Assembly (NCBI RefSeq): GCF_017591425.1
Contig: NW_024465369.1
Span: 31,147,501 to 31,211,500 of the forward strand
DNA length: 64,000 nt
DNA from: Ochotona curzoniae
Taxonomy: Eukaryota > Chordata > Mammalia > Lagomorpha > Ochotonidae
Direction of reading: 5' to 3'
A program made the translations under genes and the position numbers. The notes beneath the pieces were generated by a model. The model was given only the letters and a program-made list of their open reading frames with translations. It did no database searches and had not been told where the DNA came from. Of the stretch, positions 10,695 through 23,678 are shown piece after piece (the first letter of the stretch is position 1; each line of letters starts with the position of its first letter).

Positions 10695-11375
10695 CATTAC
10701 AGCACTAAACCAAGAGAGGAAAGTGATGAAAAATGAAATTCATGCAAATCAATGTATGTTAACAGACTTACTTATTTGTATTATTTTACTATTCATTTGA
10801 ACACTCTATTGTTGGAAATACATTCAGAGCATTTGTTCCTATCCTGAGCCAGTCTCATGCTTCCTGTTGGTGGACTTGCGGTTGGAAAATCTTCAATGAA
10901 ACCAGCTTCAGTTTGCTATTTATCCAAGCCAGATGTTCCTCCAAGTGCTATAGCGTCAGCTGCCCACTCGACAACTCCAATCCGCTGTCCTCAGACCTCA
11001 AACCCAAGGTGACAGAGCCTGACTGGTAAACCCTGAGTGTCTCCAGAAGAGGCACACCATCCTTCCCACAGGCCAAGCCCAAAATTCATGTCATTCTTGA
11101 CTACGCCTCCTTTCCTCCACACCACAGGCAATCATTCCATCCATCTGACTTGTGGTCAAAATAGACTCCTTCCTGCCAGTTATCAGCCTTATGCTAGAAC
11201 TGCCCCCCCCCACCCCCGCCCCATCCGATCTACAGCCAGTTGATTCAGAGTGATATTTCTAACAGATGAGTGCCTTTCAACAGAAGTCATTAAAGAGGGC
11301 AATGAAATCGCTTTGGTAGATCAAGGCAAGATGTATATTTAAACAGCACAAATTGGAAATCAAAATAATTTTCTT
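10116..11375. other. Intergenic, mostly unique
   Basis: Apart from the (AC)n tract I see no repeat or gene. GC content falls back to background by about 10250. Confidence 0.5.
10652..10692. repeat. (AC)n microsatellite
   Basis: About 20 uninterrupted AC units, starting taacacac and ending acacgac. Confidence 0.97.
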
Positions 11376-11688
11376 TTTTAAAGATTTTTTTTTTAATTTG
11401 ACAGGGAGAGAAGGAGAGCTTAGAGAGAAAGAGAAACTTCCATATGTTGGCTCACTCCCCAAATGACTGTAACAGCCAAAACTGGACTGGTCCAAAGCTG
11501 GAAGCCAGGAGTTTCCTCTGGTGTGCATGAAGGAGCCCAAAGCCATGAACTATCCTCTGAGGCCTTCCTAGGCTATTAGCAGAGAATTGGATGGGAAGTG
11601 GAGCACCCAGGACACACACCAGTGCCCACTTGGTATGCTGGTGCTGTAGGCAAAAAAATTAACATGCTACACCACCATGCTACTGCTA
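11376..11688 (-). mobile_element. Old CSINE, - orientation
   Basis: ttttttaaagattttttttt start, tccacttcccatcc complement near 11590, and a head complement at aacatgctacaccaccatgc. Confidence 0.75.
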
Positions 11689-11956
11689 AAATAATTTTCA
11701 GTGAAGAAAAGATAATGTCAAGTTTCATAAAACTTCTATGTTGGTGTGTGTGCCACATACTCTGTCACCTTGTAAAATTTGTTTCTCATATAGATCTCAA
11801 ACAAACTTGCAATATCTTTTAACAAATTACTTGATTAATTTAAAGGGAAGAGTAACTTTCAAAGCTGAGAAGTTTGGCAAATATTTTGATAGACTTTATT
11901 ATTGCTTAGGCAGAGTAAGGCTAACAGACCACATAACCATTTATTGAAACTATAGT

Positions 11957-12275
11957 TTATGGGTCAGCATCATGGCATAAAGTTAAGTCTTTGTGGTGTT
12001 GACATCCCAAGTGGACATGGTTCAAGTCATGGTTGTGCCACATCTGAACCAGCTCCCTGCTAATAGCCTATGAATGCAGTGGAAAATGGCTCAAGTTTTT
12101 GGGCCTCCATATCCATGAGACCTGGAAGAATTTCCAGTCTTATGGCTTCAGACAGGCCAAGCTTTGGGCCTTTGTAACCATTTGGGAAGTGATCCAAGAA
12201 ATGGAAGATTCTCTCTCTTTTCCCCTCCCTCACTTCTTTTCTCTTTAAATCTGCCTTTCAAGTAAAAACAAATCA
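11957..12275 (+). mobile_element. Old CSINE, + orientation
   Basis: gggtcagcatcatggcataaagttaag head and ctgcctttcaagtaaaaac tail. Confidence 0.75.
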
Positions 12276-12706
12276 GTTTTTTACAAAAGTCTAATTTATT
12301 CCCCTCAACCCATCCTGAGACAGAGCTTGCACATCATGCCACAGGAAGATGGGGAGACAGAGGGGAAGGAGGAGCTGCAGGCAAGTGTCTGGCTATGATT
12401 TCCACAGGAAGAAACAAGCAAGACAGCGTAAGCAGGTTTGAATGGACTAACTTGTATTTGGAGAGAGCAGGCAGGAGTCAGGAGGTCAAGGCAAAGTAAT
12501 TCAGCCACATTGTCACATGGTCCAGAATAAGGTGTGGCTGGTATCTTCCCAAAGGACAGATGTTAAGCTATTAAATTTGCAAAATCTGGAAGCATAGTAG
12601 TAAATGTAGTAGATTCCAGATTAACCAAGGTGAACCACTGCAATCCAAGCTAACAGAACACAGAAAAAGCAGTTCTGTGGAATTGCTAACAAGAATGCAT
12701 CACCTA
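12276..12706. other. Intergenic, no gene seen
   Basis: Unique sequence; the frames here lack any domain or codon signal that I can recognise. Confidence 0.4.
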
Positions 12707-12970
12707 GGGGCACGTGCTTGGCCTAGAGGTAAAGATGGAAGTTGGGATTTGGGCACCCATCCCATCTCACAGTGCCTGGATTCAAGTGAAGCTGGCTCTA
12801 GTTGCAGCTTCACTTGCAAAGGCTTCCTGCTGATGTACATCGTGAGAGGATGAAGTAGCTTGGCCCTTGACACCCACATGAAGGGAGTTCCTGCACTGAG
12901 TGTCTGACCACTGTAGCATGAACCAGTGGATGGGAATCCAAGTGCTTGTTCTCTCTTTGATATTAAAAAC
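12707..12970 (+). mobile_element. Old CSINE, + orientation
   Basis: ggggcacgtgcttggcctagaggtaaag head; the body is diverged and the tail is degraded. Confidence 0.7.
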
Positions 12971-13657
12971 AATCATTTTAACTACATAACCTGAATCCAG
13001 TCATGAGAAGTCATCAGACAAACCAATGCTTCATCATTGTACAGAATGTCCAAAGTTAGGAACATTCTGCAAAATTATCTGTTTTCTTCAAAAAATGGCA
13101 AGCTTATAAGAGGCAAAGACTGAGAAGCTGTTTAGACATATAATAACAAATGCAAGACACAAGCCTGAAGTGGATCTTAGAGGGGAAAAGACAGATCTAA
13201 GACACCACTGGGAAAGTCAGATATGTTCTCGGGGCTCTTTATGGCTCTTGGCCTTGAAGTTGTCCCCTTTGCTGTGCTCCATGGCCTCAAAGCTCCTCTC
13301 TGCAGATAGAGTAATTTTTCAGAGTTATGATGCAGATCATAGAATTTGGCTAACTGTAACTGTTCTATAATTTCCCCATATCCCCTGCAACAAAATTTGT
13401 TTGTTTGTTTGTTAATCATGATCTACAAGCCCCTATATGAAAGGACCTATCTGGCCAATCTAGTCACATCAACCTCCACTTGCTTCCTCAGACATTCTGT
13501 CTTCCCAGTCCTAAAGACAAGATTCAGAGACTTATGTGACAGAGGTAGAGGTTCATGGAATCACCTACATTCCTTACAGCAATCCAGGGTTTGATTCCTA
13601 ATCTGGGATGAGAATACTTCTAAAGATTCATGAAAAATGAAATTAAAAGATATGTTT
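12971..13657. other. Intergenic, no gene seen
   Basis: Unique sequence with a short (TTTG)n run near 13398. No coding or RNA signal. Confidence 0.4.
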
Positions 13658-13930
13658 AGGTGCCTGTGCAGTGGTGCATCGGGCTTAGCCTCCACTGACA
13701 TGCCAGCATCCTTAATGGATAAGGATTCCTGTTCCAGTTGCTCCACCTCCCATCCAGCCCCCTGCTTATGGTTTGGGAAAGCAGTGGAGGATGGTGCAAG
13801 TCCACTGGCCCCTGCATTCACATGGGAGACCCAGAAGAGGCTCCTGGCTTCTGCCTTTGGATCAGCTCAGCCCTGGCCATTGTGGCCATTTGGAGAGTGA
13901 ACCAGAGAATGGAAGACCTTTTCTCTCTCA
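13658..13930 (+). mobile_element. CSINE, + orientation, 3' tail missing
   Basis: tgcctgtgcagtggtgcatcgg head and gtttgggaaagcagtggagg body; it stops at the ttttctctctc tract, where another SINE piece begins. Confidence 0.75.
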
Positions 13931-13931
13931 A

Positions 13932-14030
13932 GTGTTTGGGCCCCTGCCACCCATGTGAGAGATTCGGGTAGAGTTCTGGGTTCCTTCCTGGCTTTGGCTT
14001 AACCTGGTACTGAAAGAATGAAATAAACCC
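13932..14030 (+). mobile_element. CSINE internal fragment, + orientation
   Basis: tttgggcccctgccacccatgtgagaga through ttccttcctggctttgg is a mid-SINE segment lacking both ends. Confidence 0.55.
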
Positions 14031-14194
14031 TGCATGTGCTTCTGACTTCATTTTGCTCAAATCGGTTTCTAAATATTGGACAGTAGTTAGGAAACAGCTG
14101 ATGCCAATCACTTCTTAAGTGCCACGAGATGCATTTTCAGCCTTCTGCACCTACAGCTGGCTATACCATGTGAGTTAAAACCAGGCAATATTTC

Positions 14195-14388
14195 TCTTAC
14201 ATCCCTAGAGGGTACTGGCAATATTTGGAGACATTTTCAGCAGTCACCACTAGGGGTTTTTACTGTCATCCAGCAGGAATAGAGACCAGGGCTGCTGCTG
14301 AATAGCCTTTAGTGCACAGGACAGGCCTCTACAACCAAGAATGATCTCCTCTCAAATCTCCATAATGCTAGGTCAAGAAACCCCTAGA
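14195..14388 (+). mobile_element. MER5A-like hAT DNA-transposon relic
   Basis: tttggagacattttcagcagtcac, gaccagggctgctgctgaata, gtgcacaggacaggcc and the closing ggtcaagaaaccc follow the MER5A consensus in order. This is a non-autonomous Charlie-group element, long dead. Confidence 0.82.
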
Positions 14389-14655
14389 GAGGGGCAGGCA
14401 TTTGGACTACCAGTTAAGACACCGGTTGGGATGCCTACATCCCTGTGGGAATGTCTAGCATCAATACTGATCTTGGCTATCAATTCCAGCACTCTGCTGA
14501 TGTGCACACTCGGAAGCAGCCGCAAATGGGTTCCTACCACCTGTGCAGGAGACTCCAGCTATTGCTCACATTTGGGGAGTAAACCAACTACTGGGAGGGC
14601 TGTGTCTGTGTATGTATCTGCCTCTCAAACAACAACAACAAAAAAAGGAAAATAA
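14389..14655 (+). mobile_element. Old CSINE, + orientation
   Basis: gaggggcaggcatttggactaccagttaag head, ending in a (CAA)n-A run. Confidence 0.7.
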
Positions 14656-14719
14656 AACATAAAGTATCACCTTTCAACAGCTACTGCAAAAAAAACTAAA
14701 ATAAAACATTAGATTTTTA

Positions 14720-14890
14720 ATATTCTGGCAATACATTGTAAAAATTAGAAAAAAAAGAAAGAAGGAAGCTGGAGAGTGGGTGGGGAATGTGGGCAGGAGG
14801 GAGGGTAGGGTGGGAAATATCACTGTGTCTTAAATCTGTATTGTGAAATAGTGAAATTTTAGATATACAAGTAAAATAAATTTGAAAAGG
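14720..14890 (+). mobile_element. LINE-1 3'-end fragment
   Basis: gagggtagggtgggaaatatcactgtgtcttaaatctgtat then aaataaatt resembles the end of a lagomorph LINE-1 3'UTR. Confidence 0.45.
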
Positions 14891-16729
14891 CAAAATTAAA
14901 TAAATCTTTTTGCCTCTGACAATAATACCTGTAAATTGGATTCCAGACCTTTTGATGTAGAACACAAATCATAAAATCTATTAAAAGACTACTTTTACTA
15001 CTTTTCTAATATAAATTTTCTTTTTGCATATTTAGGAATACAGTGTCTCATCTATGAGTTTGTTGATGAAACATTTAGACTACAAAATATTTGTGTTATA
15101 CATGCAAATTGTAGCATAAAATATATCATTATGTAATAGTTTTATACTAAGTATATTAATATATTTGTTGTTTTGATTAATATTTTAATTAAATATTTTA
15201 ATAAATGTAATATAGCTGTTTTATCTTATAGGCATAGTATGAAAAGAAACAATAGAAATACAAGGAGAAATCCTGTTTCCCTCCATATTTTCATTATTTG
15301 AGTGTCTGTGGTGATATTTAAGTATCCTACATTGTCTAAAAAAATGTTTTTTTTTCCTCTCAAAGCTCAAGGAAACACAGTTTAGGATATAATTCAATTT
15401 AGATTCCATTCTTTGTGATATACATTATTTTAAGAAGTAGCTTCCACAAACCAATTCTTTTTCATATTTTCTACCTCCTCTCAAGAATTTTAAAACTCCT
15501 TTGTGAAAGTAATAATATTTTAGATATGTAGCTTAATTGTCATTGCAGCCACACATGATTTAAAATCAAACAGCCAGAAAATAAATCAACCAACGAACAT
15601 CCACAGAGTATCTGCAATGAGTTTACCACTTCGTCAATGCTCTAAAAGTAACAAAAATTAGTTTTTATTGATGTTGGTAGCATTGACTATAATACATACA
15701 TTATTGTGTGACCACCAAGAAAGAAGAAATACTCCCAATTCAACTATGCTAAATGTTTAACACATTATTGATTTGTAAATGCATTCCAACTTCAGTGAAG
15801 TTAAGAATCCAAAACTAATGTGTATTTTGTCACTTACAAAATTCAGCCATTAAAAATAAATTCTGATTTCCAAGAGTTTACAATTCCTTTGGGGGAGGGA
15901 TGGAGATCAACAGCTCCTGCCAGTTGTTGGACTCCTTTACTCAATCATTTACGCCTTTTGAGATTTCTCGTCATGTAGCTAAGTTGCCTGGGATCAAAAT
16001 ACATTGAAGGTAACACCAAGGCCTGGCAACTTGCTACCTGTCTTCTGTTAATTTCATCTTTCTAAAAACTGGACAACACTGAGGGCAAAGGATAATAATT
16101 CTGTAGATCAAAGTCCAGTCAAAAGAAATAGACTTTAGATCAGCACAAACTGGGTATTTCAAAATAGGGAAGGCGCATGTGGCTTCCTATGTTTCAGTGA
16201 CGTTTAAATGCAAACTAAACAAGCACTTGTTTCCCCTCTCATCTCTGGCTGACCAACTGCTATTTTTTCCCTCAGGCTTCTGCTTAAATGAGGGGTGTTA
16301 CCTCAGCTCTTCCAGAGAGACTTGCTTCTCTATAATCCCACCAAGCAGGTTCACCCTCACTAGGACCCACGCCAAGGGGTATATATTCCTTTGTTATAGT
16401 TATGGTTCTGCAATAAACTTTATATTCCTCAAGGATTTCCTTTTTAAATAAACCTTCGCATTATGGAATACAGTCACTGAACTTCCTCCCTATAGAGGAG
16501 ATGTACTGACATGGGAAGACAGCACATAGAGTCCTCACCTGTCTGGTCTGTTAATAACCTCCACGACATTTCTCCGTCATTCATCAGCACTGTTTCAATT
16601 CACTGTTATTGCCTAGGGGTCACATTTTAATTCAGATTTCCCCTATTTTTCATCTAACATTCTTTTTCCATTCCAAGAACCCCTCCAACAAGCCACATTT
16701 AATTTAGCTGATGTTTCTCTTAGGTGGCT
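14891..16729. other. AT-rich intergenic DNA, no gene seen
   Basis: Strongly AT-rich around 15000-15230, with no repeat that I recognise and no credible exon. Confidence 0.4.
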
Positions 16730-17030
16730 CTTGGTTTCACAGTTTCTCAGACTTTTCTTGTTTTTGATGACCTTGACAGTTTTGAAGCTCTCTGGTCAGA
16801 TATTTTTTCTAGAATGTTTGTTTGTTGGGATTTGTGTGTTGTGATAAGGCTGAGATGATGGGTTTGTGGAATAAGACCACAGAGATGAACGACTAGTTCC
16901 CTCACATCACATCAGGACACTTGTAGTACACATGGCTGTAACACGTTGAGGCTAACTGGCTGAGGCAATGTTCGTCAAATTGCCCTACCACACAGTACTC
17001 CTTTTATCCTTGGCATGCTGTGCTTTTTAG
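16730..17030 (+). mobile_element. Possible old LINE-1 (L1M-type) fragment
   Basis: gatgaccttgacagttttgaag, atattttttctagaatgt and gaccacagagatgaacgac with cacatcacatcaggacac resemble a conserved non-coding part of old mammalian LINE-1 copies. Recognition is from memory. Confidence 0.35.
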
Positions 17031-17073
17031 AAAGAAGTCACTACATGCAGCCAACATTTTAAAAGTTGCTCCT

Positions 17074-17368
17074 CGGGGCTGATGTTGTGGCGTAGAAACC
17101 GCTGCCTGCAACACCAACATCTGATATGGGTACCCCATTTGTATCCTGGTGCTCTATTTCTAACCCAGCTGGCTGCTAATAGCCTGGGGAATACAATGGA
17201 AGATGGTGGGTGAGGTTGTTGGCTCCTGGCTTTGATCTGGCCCAGAGCTGGCCATTGTAGCCATCTGGAGAATTAACAGTGGATGTCTCTCTTTTCTCTC
17301 TCTCTCTCTATCTATCTATCTCTCTCTGTAACTCTTTCAAAATAAATAAATAAATCTTTAAAAAAATT
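17074..17368 (+). mobile_element. CSINE, + orientation
   Basis: ggggctgatgttgtggcgtag head; a TC/TATC tract; aataaataaataaatctttaaaa tail. Confidence 0.85.
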
Positions 17369-17424
17369 GTTTCACTTCCTTGAGGGCAGAGTGAAAGAGT
17401 TTTAAATGAGTAGATTTGTCAATG

Positions 17425-17627
17425 TTTGTTTGTTTGTTTGAAAGGGAGATCTTCCAACCACTCCCCAATACCCACAACAACCAAGGCTTGAAAATCAACT
17501 GGGATCTCCCATGAGAGGGGGTGGCAGGGTGCAAGTTAGAAGAGACAGGATTCAAAGTCAGTATGTGGAAATGGACATCACAGGCATCCCAAGCAGACCT
17601 TAATTGTTGCATCAAGTGCCTGCCCTG
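17425..17627 (-). mobile_element. Old CSINE, - orientation
   Basis: A (TTTG)n tail remnant, then gaaagggagatcttccaacc, and a head complement tgcatcaagtgcctgccctg. Confidence 0.6.
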
Positions 17628-17837
17628 ACAACTTGAAAGGGCTATTTAACCCTTGAAACACCCAAAGCTGGAAGGCAAACCAATTAAGCACATAAGTTTT
17701 TTAAGTTAACCATGCTAAACAGGATGAGTGGAAGAGGGCAAGTTCCTTCTGCCACCTCATCTATTTAGCCACGGTAAACAGAAAATGTTTTAACCAAGTA
17801 GCTCTCAATATCAGTTTTGAAAACTGACTTATTGTTG

Positions 17838-18165
17838 GGGTCAGTGCCGTAGAGTAGCAATTGAGCTGCTGCTTACAACATCAGCATCTTGGATGCCAGT
17901 TCCCATCCTGGCTACTCCAATTTCAATCTGGATCCCTGATGATGTGCCTGGGAAAGCAGCAGAAGATGGCACAAGTGCTTGGGACCCTGCATCCACATGA
18001 GAGACACTGAAGAAGCTCCAGGCTCCTGGCTTTGTATCAGCTCAATCACAGCCATTCCAGAGATCTGGATTAGAAGTAAAGCAGCTTGGATACAAAGCAG
18101 CACCAATATGGGAATGCTAGCATGCAAACATAGGCTTAACTCATTGTGCCACAATACTGACTCCT
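17838..18165. mobile_element. Chimeric CSINE: + 5' part joined to a - 5' part
   Basis: 17838-18058 is a plus SINE from its head to about the gccattcca position. At 18059 the sequence switches to the complement of the SINE 5' region (gatctggattagaag ... ttaactcattgtgccacaatactg). Both halves contain the SINE head, so the unit is a large imperfect inverted repeat and not a simple inverted single copy. Confidence 0.65.
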
Positions 18166-18796
18166 TAGCACAGGTTTTAAGAAAGAGTCCTGTAAATAAT
18201 TTTTTTCCAATATAACCACACAAGTGACCAAGATAAGGACATTTTCCATATCCAAGTGTCTTTGCCATCTCTGCTTTGGATTTGGCTGTCTTTCATCTGG
18301 GGTCCTGGCTTTACCCACTAATCTATTGTCCGCTCTATTGTCCCTTCTTTAGTTATTTAAACCAGTAATCACACAATTTCCGCAGTTATAAAGAAGACAG
18401 GGTATTCAGAGCCTATGAAACTGTGTCACATAATGCAATGTAATTAATAAATATATATATATAAACAAAAAAGAAGAGAGGGTATTACAACTAGCACCTT
18501 ATGATTACATTTTAAAATTTTTAAATTTTCTTTCATAAATCTTTATGAAATAAAGATTTCATAAATCTTTCATAAATTTGTAAACTGGCTCTAATTTACT
18601 TACCATATAATTGCAGTTATCAGACCTTGAGATGTTTAGCTTACTGTTAACATTAGCTATTATTTTCTCTCCATTATAAAGACTAAGAAATCTGTTTGCA
18701 AAAAAACAGGTACCATAATCGCCATTCTGTTACATTGTGCATGAGTGACTAGAAAGAAAGAGATGTAATATCAAGACCAAGATTTAGTTCAATGGG

Positions 18797-19095
18797 CTGG
18801 CATTGAGATACAGTAGGTGAAGTCTTTGCTTATAGCCACATCCCACGTTACAGTGCTGATTCAAGTCCTGGCTGTTCTACTTCTAATCCAACTCTTTATA
18901 ATGTGCCTGGGAAAGCAGTAAATAATAACCCAAGTACTTGGTTCCCTACCACCCAAGTGGAAAACTCAGTTGAAATTCCAAGCTCCTAGCTTCGGCCTGG
19001 GCCAAGTCCATCCATTGTGGGAATTTCAAAACTCAATCAGCAGAGGTTAGAGAGATGAATAAAAATGTGTGGCTTTGTTTTTGTTTTTGTTTTTT
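18797..19095 (+). mobile_element. Old CSINE, + orientation
   Basis: ggctggcattgagatacagtagg head; the tail is replaced by a (TTTTTG)n run. Confidence 0.65.
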
Positions 19096-19839
19096 TAAAA
19101 CTTAGGCCTAAAAAAAATTACAGCCTGGTAAACAGTATAATTGATATATCCATACAGATTATAACAAGAGCATCAAAAGGGCCCACTTAGCTTTTCTTTG
19201 ATAGGAAAAAAGAAGGATTAAAAAGAAAGCTATCTAAAGGTTGAATATTAAAAGATGAGTAATTCATATGATTGACAATAAGGAAGGAAAATATAATAGC
19301 AGTCCTTTGTACTAAATAAGTACAAACTTTTGCAGTAGGGATTTTTCTGTATCCAGAACAACCTTGGCATGCACTATTTATATCCAGCTCTTATTCTGGA
19401 GATGCTTTTGGAAACCAATGTTTTGGATTACCTCAAACAATTTTTCTGATAAAAGTACTTACTAGAATCTTAGCAGGCCCTGAGAGGACAAACATCTAAA
19501 AAGTTAGTAGCTGTGCAAATGAGCGATCCAGAAACATCCTAAATAGTTAAGCATTGGGCATACTACCTAGCAAACAATCCCCCTGCCTATGCAAATAAGA
19601 TTTTCTAACATTTTTTGGATAAATTAGAGATGTCAAAAGCAACAGATCTTATATGTCTTGGTCATGTTAGCTTCTAGCTAAATTTGATAGACTTACTAGG
19701 CCAAGAAAAAACAAAATGCAATGACTCAAACGGACCTATTTCTAGAAACACTCTGTTTCACATCACTCTATGATGTGAATCGGATCAAGAGCAAAGAGAA
19801 AGTCTGAGTAAAATTATAATGGGTAAGGATATTGAATCA
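19096..19839. other. AT-rich intergenic DNA
   Basis: No recognisable repeat or gene. It may include decayed LINE-1 5' of the next entry, but I cannot show it. Confidence 0.3.
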
Positions 19840-22430
19840 GCAATTTCAATCTTTCCAACAAAGACAATTCCAGGGCCAGAATCTCACTTGTGACTTTGCT
19901 TGTGAGTTCTACATCAAAGGTTTAAAAGAAGAATTAATAGTAATGATTTTGAAACTCTTCCTGAAAACTAAAGAGATAGGAACATTTCCTAACCCATTCT
20001 ATGAAGGTAGATTTATGCTGATTCCAAAGTTAGACAAGAAAAGGGCTACAAGAATAGAAATTATAGTCCAATGCCCTCATGAATAGAAATATAAAACTTC
20101 TTAACAAAATATCAGCAAGCACAAATCAGCAGCACAATGAAAGGATTACTCAGTGGGATTTTATCTCCAGAAGGCAACAGTGACTCAACATTCACAAGTC
20201 AATCGATGAAATACGCTATGTTAATAAAATGAAAGGAAAAAATGATCATCTCGGTTGATGCAGAAAAAGTACTGACAGAATTTAACAACATTTGATAATG
20301 ACATACTCAGTAGACTAAGAGTAGAAGGGAAGTTACTCAACATGATAAAGATCCCATATTATACATGCACAGTTGACATCACATTCAGTGCTGAAAAAAT
20401 TGAAAGTGCTTGCCATAAAATCAGAAAAGAAAGAAAACGTTGCCCATTCTATTTTTATTTAACATAATACTGGAAGTTCTAGCCAGGACAATTAGGCAAG
20501 GACAGGTGGAGGAAGAAGTATCCAAACTGGAAATGAAAAAGTAAAACTATCTGCATTCAAAGACAACATGATTTTCTATGTAGAAAAAGTTAGAAACATA
20601 CACCCATAAATACACATGCACACTGTAAAATTGCAGAATACCAAATTCTGTAAAATTGCAGAATACCAAGTCAAAACACAAAAATCATTCTTACTTTGAC
20701 ACAAGCAATAAATATATGAAATGGGAGTTAAGAAAAAAGTTCCAGTTACAATAACACCAAAAGGAATAGTTATGAATAGATTTTACCATGAACTCGAGTC
20801 TTTTACATTGAAAATTTTAAAACACTGCAACAAATATTTTAAAAGAAATTTGAACTACTTTAACTTAAGCAAATGGAGAGACATTTCATGTTCATGGACT
20901 GGAAATATTCATGTTTTTAAGATGCTATTTCCCCAAAATAATACTCAGATTCCATATAATCTCTACCAAAACACCAATGGTATTTTTAGCAAAAATGGAA
21001 AAGCCAAATCTAAAACTCATATTGTCAGGAACCCCAAATAACCAAAGCAAATTTGCTTTTTCTCTTGAAAGACAAAAACAAAATTAGAAGACTCATAGTT
21101 TCTGGTTTCAGAAACTCAATACAGGGGCTGACACTTAGCTTAGCAGTTAAGATTCCTGCATACTGTACCAGAGTGCTTGGCCAATGCACTGGGAGACACA
21201 GGCAGTGCTCAAGTGGCTGGGTCCTTGCTCTCTTAAAATGGAAGACCTGGAATGAGTTCTCTCCTCCCACGACAGGGACTCTGTTCCTCTGCGTATGCAT
21301 CTGTTTCTGACATGAAAAAAAAAAAACTACAAATATACAGTAATAAAAATAACATGTTATTGTCAATAAGATTACATATACAATCCCATGAAAAAGAATT
21401 GGAAATCTAGAAACAAATCCATATGTTTAGTTCAACTGATAATACCATAAACATTCAATGGAGAGAAAACAGCCCCTTTCTTTAGAAAGTGCCGAAACAA
21501 TAGCATATGTACATGCAAAGGAATGAAGATGAATCCCTACCTCACATTATATATCAAAATTAACTCAAAGAGCTAAGAAACTCCTAAAAGAAAGGAGGAG
21601 GGGAAGGGCAAAAACTTGAATGCACATTGCTCCAAGATTTACAAATGGCCAAAAAACACAAGAAAGGACGCTCAGTGTCATTAAACATTAATGGAATACA
21701 AACCAAACCCATAATGAGATGTAACTTCACACACTTTAGGGTGGTTATTGTAAATAAAAACTAGAAAACAGTGTTGTCCAGACTGTGGAGAAGTTGGAGT
21801 TAACATACACAGCTGGCAGCAATATAAATGTGATCTATTGAAACAGTTTGGTAGTTTCTCAAGATGTTAAACAGAATTATGATGTCACCACCATTCCCAT
21901 CTCTAGGAACACAAGCAAACTGCAAATAAAGACTCAACAAATACTTGCAAACCAAAATTCACTGCAGTTTTGCCCACAATCACCATAAGGTGAGTCTAAC
22001 TCATGTCCCTTGAAAGATGAATTAATAAACAAAATATATACATATATAATAGAATACTACTCAATCCCAAAAAGAAATGAAATGTTAATACATGCTACAA
22101 CATGAATAAACTTTTAAAACATTGTGTGAAGTGAACCAAGACACAAAAGAACAAATATTGCATGACTCTATTTATGTAGATTATCTAGAGGAAGCAAATT
22201 CATAGACCAAGAAACAGAGTCTTTGTAGGGAGGACACAAAAAAGTATTGCTTAATTGGCACACTTTCATTTGAGACTTGGAAAAACTATTGAAAAAGATG
22301 GTAGTGATAACTGTACACTTTGTGAATGTACTTCATGCTATTGAATAGTGCATTCTATAACCGTTTAAATAGCAAATTTTATTATAGATATGCTGCAACA
22401 AAAAGTGCAAACAACAACAACAAAATATCA
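19840..22430 (+). mobile_element. LINE-1 fragment: ORF2 reverse-transcriptase region to 3' end
   Basis: The order follows LINE-1 ORF2: a segment like cctaacccattctatgaagg; then aaaatatcagcaagcacaaa and gatgcagaaaaagtactgac of the reverse transcriptase; then the carboxy-terminal part; then a 3'UTR with gtacactttgtgaatg. It is 5'-truncated, and frames are broken by many stops and indels; the longest open piece encodes about 106 residues (20721-21041). It cannot encode a working protein. A SINE interrupts it at 21123-21312. Confidence 0.88.
21123..21312 (+). mobile_element. CSINE inserted in the LINE-1 fragment
   Basis: ggggctgacacttagcttagcagttaag head and an internally deleted body (about 190 bases) ending in A-rich sequence. 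LINE-1 sequence resumes at aactacaaatatacagtaa. Confidence 0.7.
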
Positions 22431-22920
22431 GTCAATGATAGTCAGCTCTCCCCTTTCTTTCCTACAGGAGATCTAGGAGATCTATGTCCCTTAACAGAGA
22501 CTAAAAAGTGCCTTCAAGCAGCCAGTGTGCACAGACTCCTCAGGAACATCAGGATTTCTCGCTCCTTTTCTGCTATGACATACCACTGCTCCTCCACTTT
22601 TCTAAAGCAAATGTGTAATTCAGAATTCTAGATGGACTTGAACCAGTCTTGAACAGAGTTCTGTGAATTAAAGCTAAAGCCACCAACTGTTTTTCATACA
22701 ACCCACATGAAGTAAATTTTTTATAATTCTACACAACTGAAGAAAGTAAAAAAAAAAAAAGTTGTTTCATGATATATGTAATGCTATGTGAAATTTCATT
22801 TCAGTGTCTAAAAATCAAGTTCTAGGAGGTAGACATTTACCACAGCAATCAAAATGCCCATATTCCACATCAGAGTGTTCAGGTTTGAGCATCAGCTCCA
22901 TTTCTTTTATATATATATAG
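22431..22920. other. Intergenic, no gene seen
   Basis: Unique sequence with a poly-A run near 22750. No exon-like signal. Confidence 0.35.
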
Positions 22921-23165
22921 AGAGAGATTTTTTTTTATTGGAAAGGCAGATTTACAGAAAAAAGGAGAGACAGAAAGAAAGATCTTCCATCCCACTGGAT
23001 CACTCCCCAAATGGCTGCAATGGCAAGAGCTGATTAAATCAAAGCCAGGAGCCAAGAGCTTCCTCCAAGTCTCCAGGTGCAGGATCCCAAAGCTTTGGGT
23101 CAACTTATTCTGTTTTCCCAGGTCACAAGTAGAGAGCTGGATAAGAAGTGGAGCAGCTGAGACAA
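22921..23165 (-). mobile_element. CSINE, - orientation, head missing
   Basis: gattttttttttattggaaaggcag start, cacaagtagagagctggat near 23130, ending before the head complement. It faces the next copy head to head. Confidence 0.75.
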
Positions 23166-23189
23166 GAACTTCCAATTCCAGTTTCTAAT

Positions 23190-23482
23190 TCCCCACTTCT
23201 CCAGTTTGTTGCCAGTTTGCACTCTGGAAGGCAACAGGCCATGGCTTAAGCATTTGGCTCCTTGACCCGTATTGGAGACCCAGATTGAGGTCTGGGTTCC
23301 TGCATCTTTGGCCTTGGTTTTGCAGTTATTTGGGGAAGTAAATCAGCAAATGTTTTTCTCTCTGTTTCTGCCTCCCTCCCTCCCTCCCTCCCTCCCTTCC
23401 TCCCTCTGGCCCTCTCTCCCTCTGTGTGTGTGTGCATATCTTCCTCTGTCTCTTTCAAATAAATACAAATAAAATAAATGTT
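23190..23482 (+). mobile_element. CSINE, + orientation, with (CCCT)n tract
   Basis: ggcttaagcatttggctcc and attggagacccagattgag body; (CCCT)n at 23371-23405; caaataaatacaaataaa tail. Confidence 0.75.
23371..23405. repeat. (CCCT)n simple repeat
   Basis: About eight CCCT units grown from the pyrimidine tract of the enclosing SINE. Confidence 0.85.
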
Positions 23483-23678
23483 TTAAAATGCAGCAAAATA
23501 AAAATCAAATTTCTTTAGTGCACAGTGGCACCAATTCATTTATATACTGTGGCTCCTTTCAAAGTGCTACTAACCAAATAGCTACACGATCTGAGGCAAA
23601 TTACAGGAAAAAAAAAATTGCCAACCATTGATCTGTAAGGTGAGGTGAAAGACATTTGAATATAAAGCCATTCCCTTA

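Noticed and set aside
19832..20086. Functional reverse transcriptase
   Set aside because: Only a truncated LINE-1 ORF2 with many stops and indels; no intact domain.
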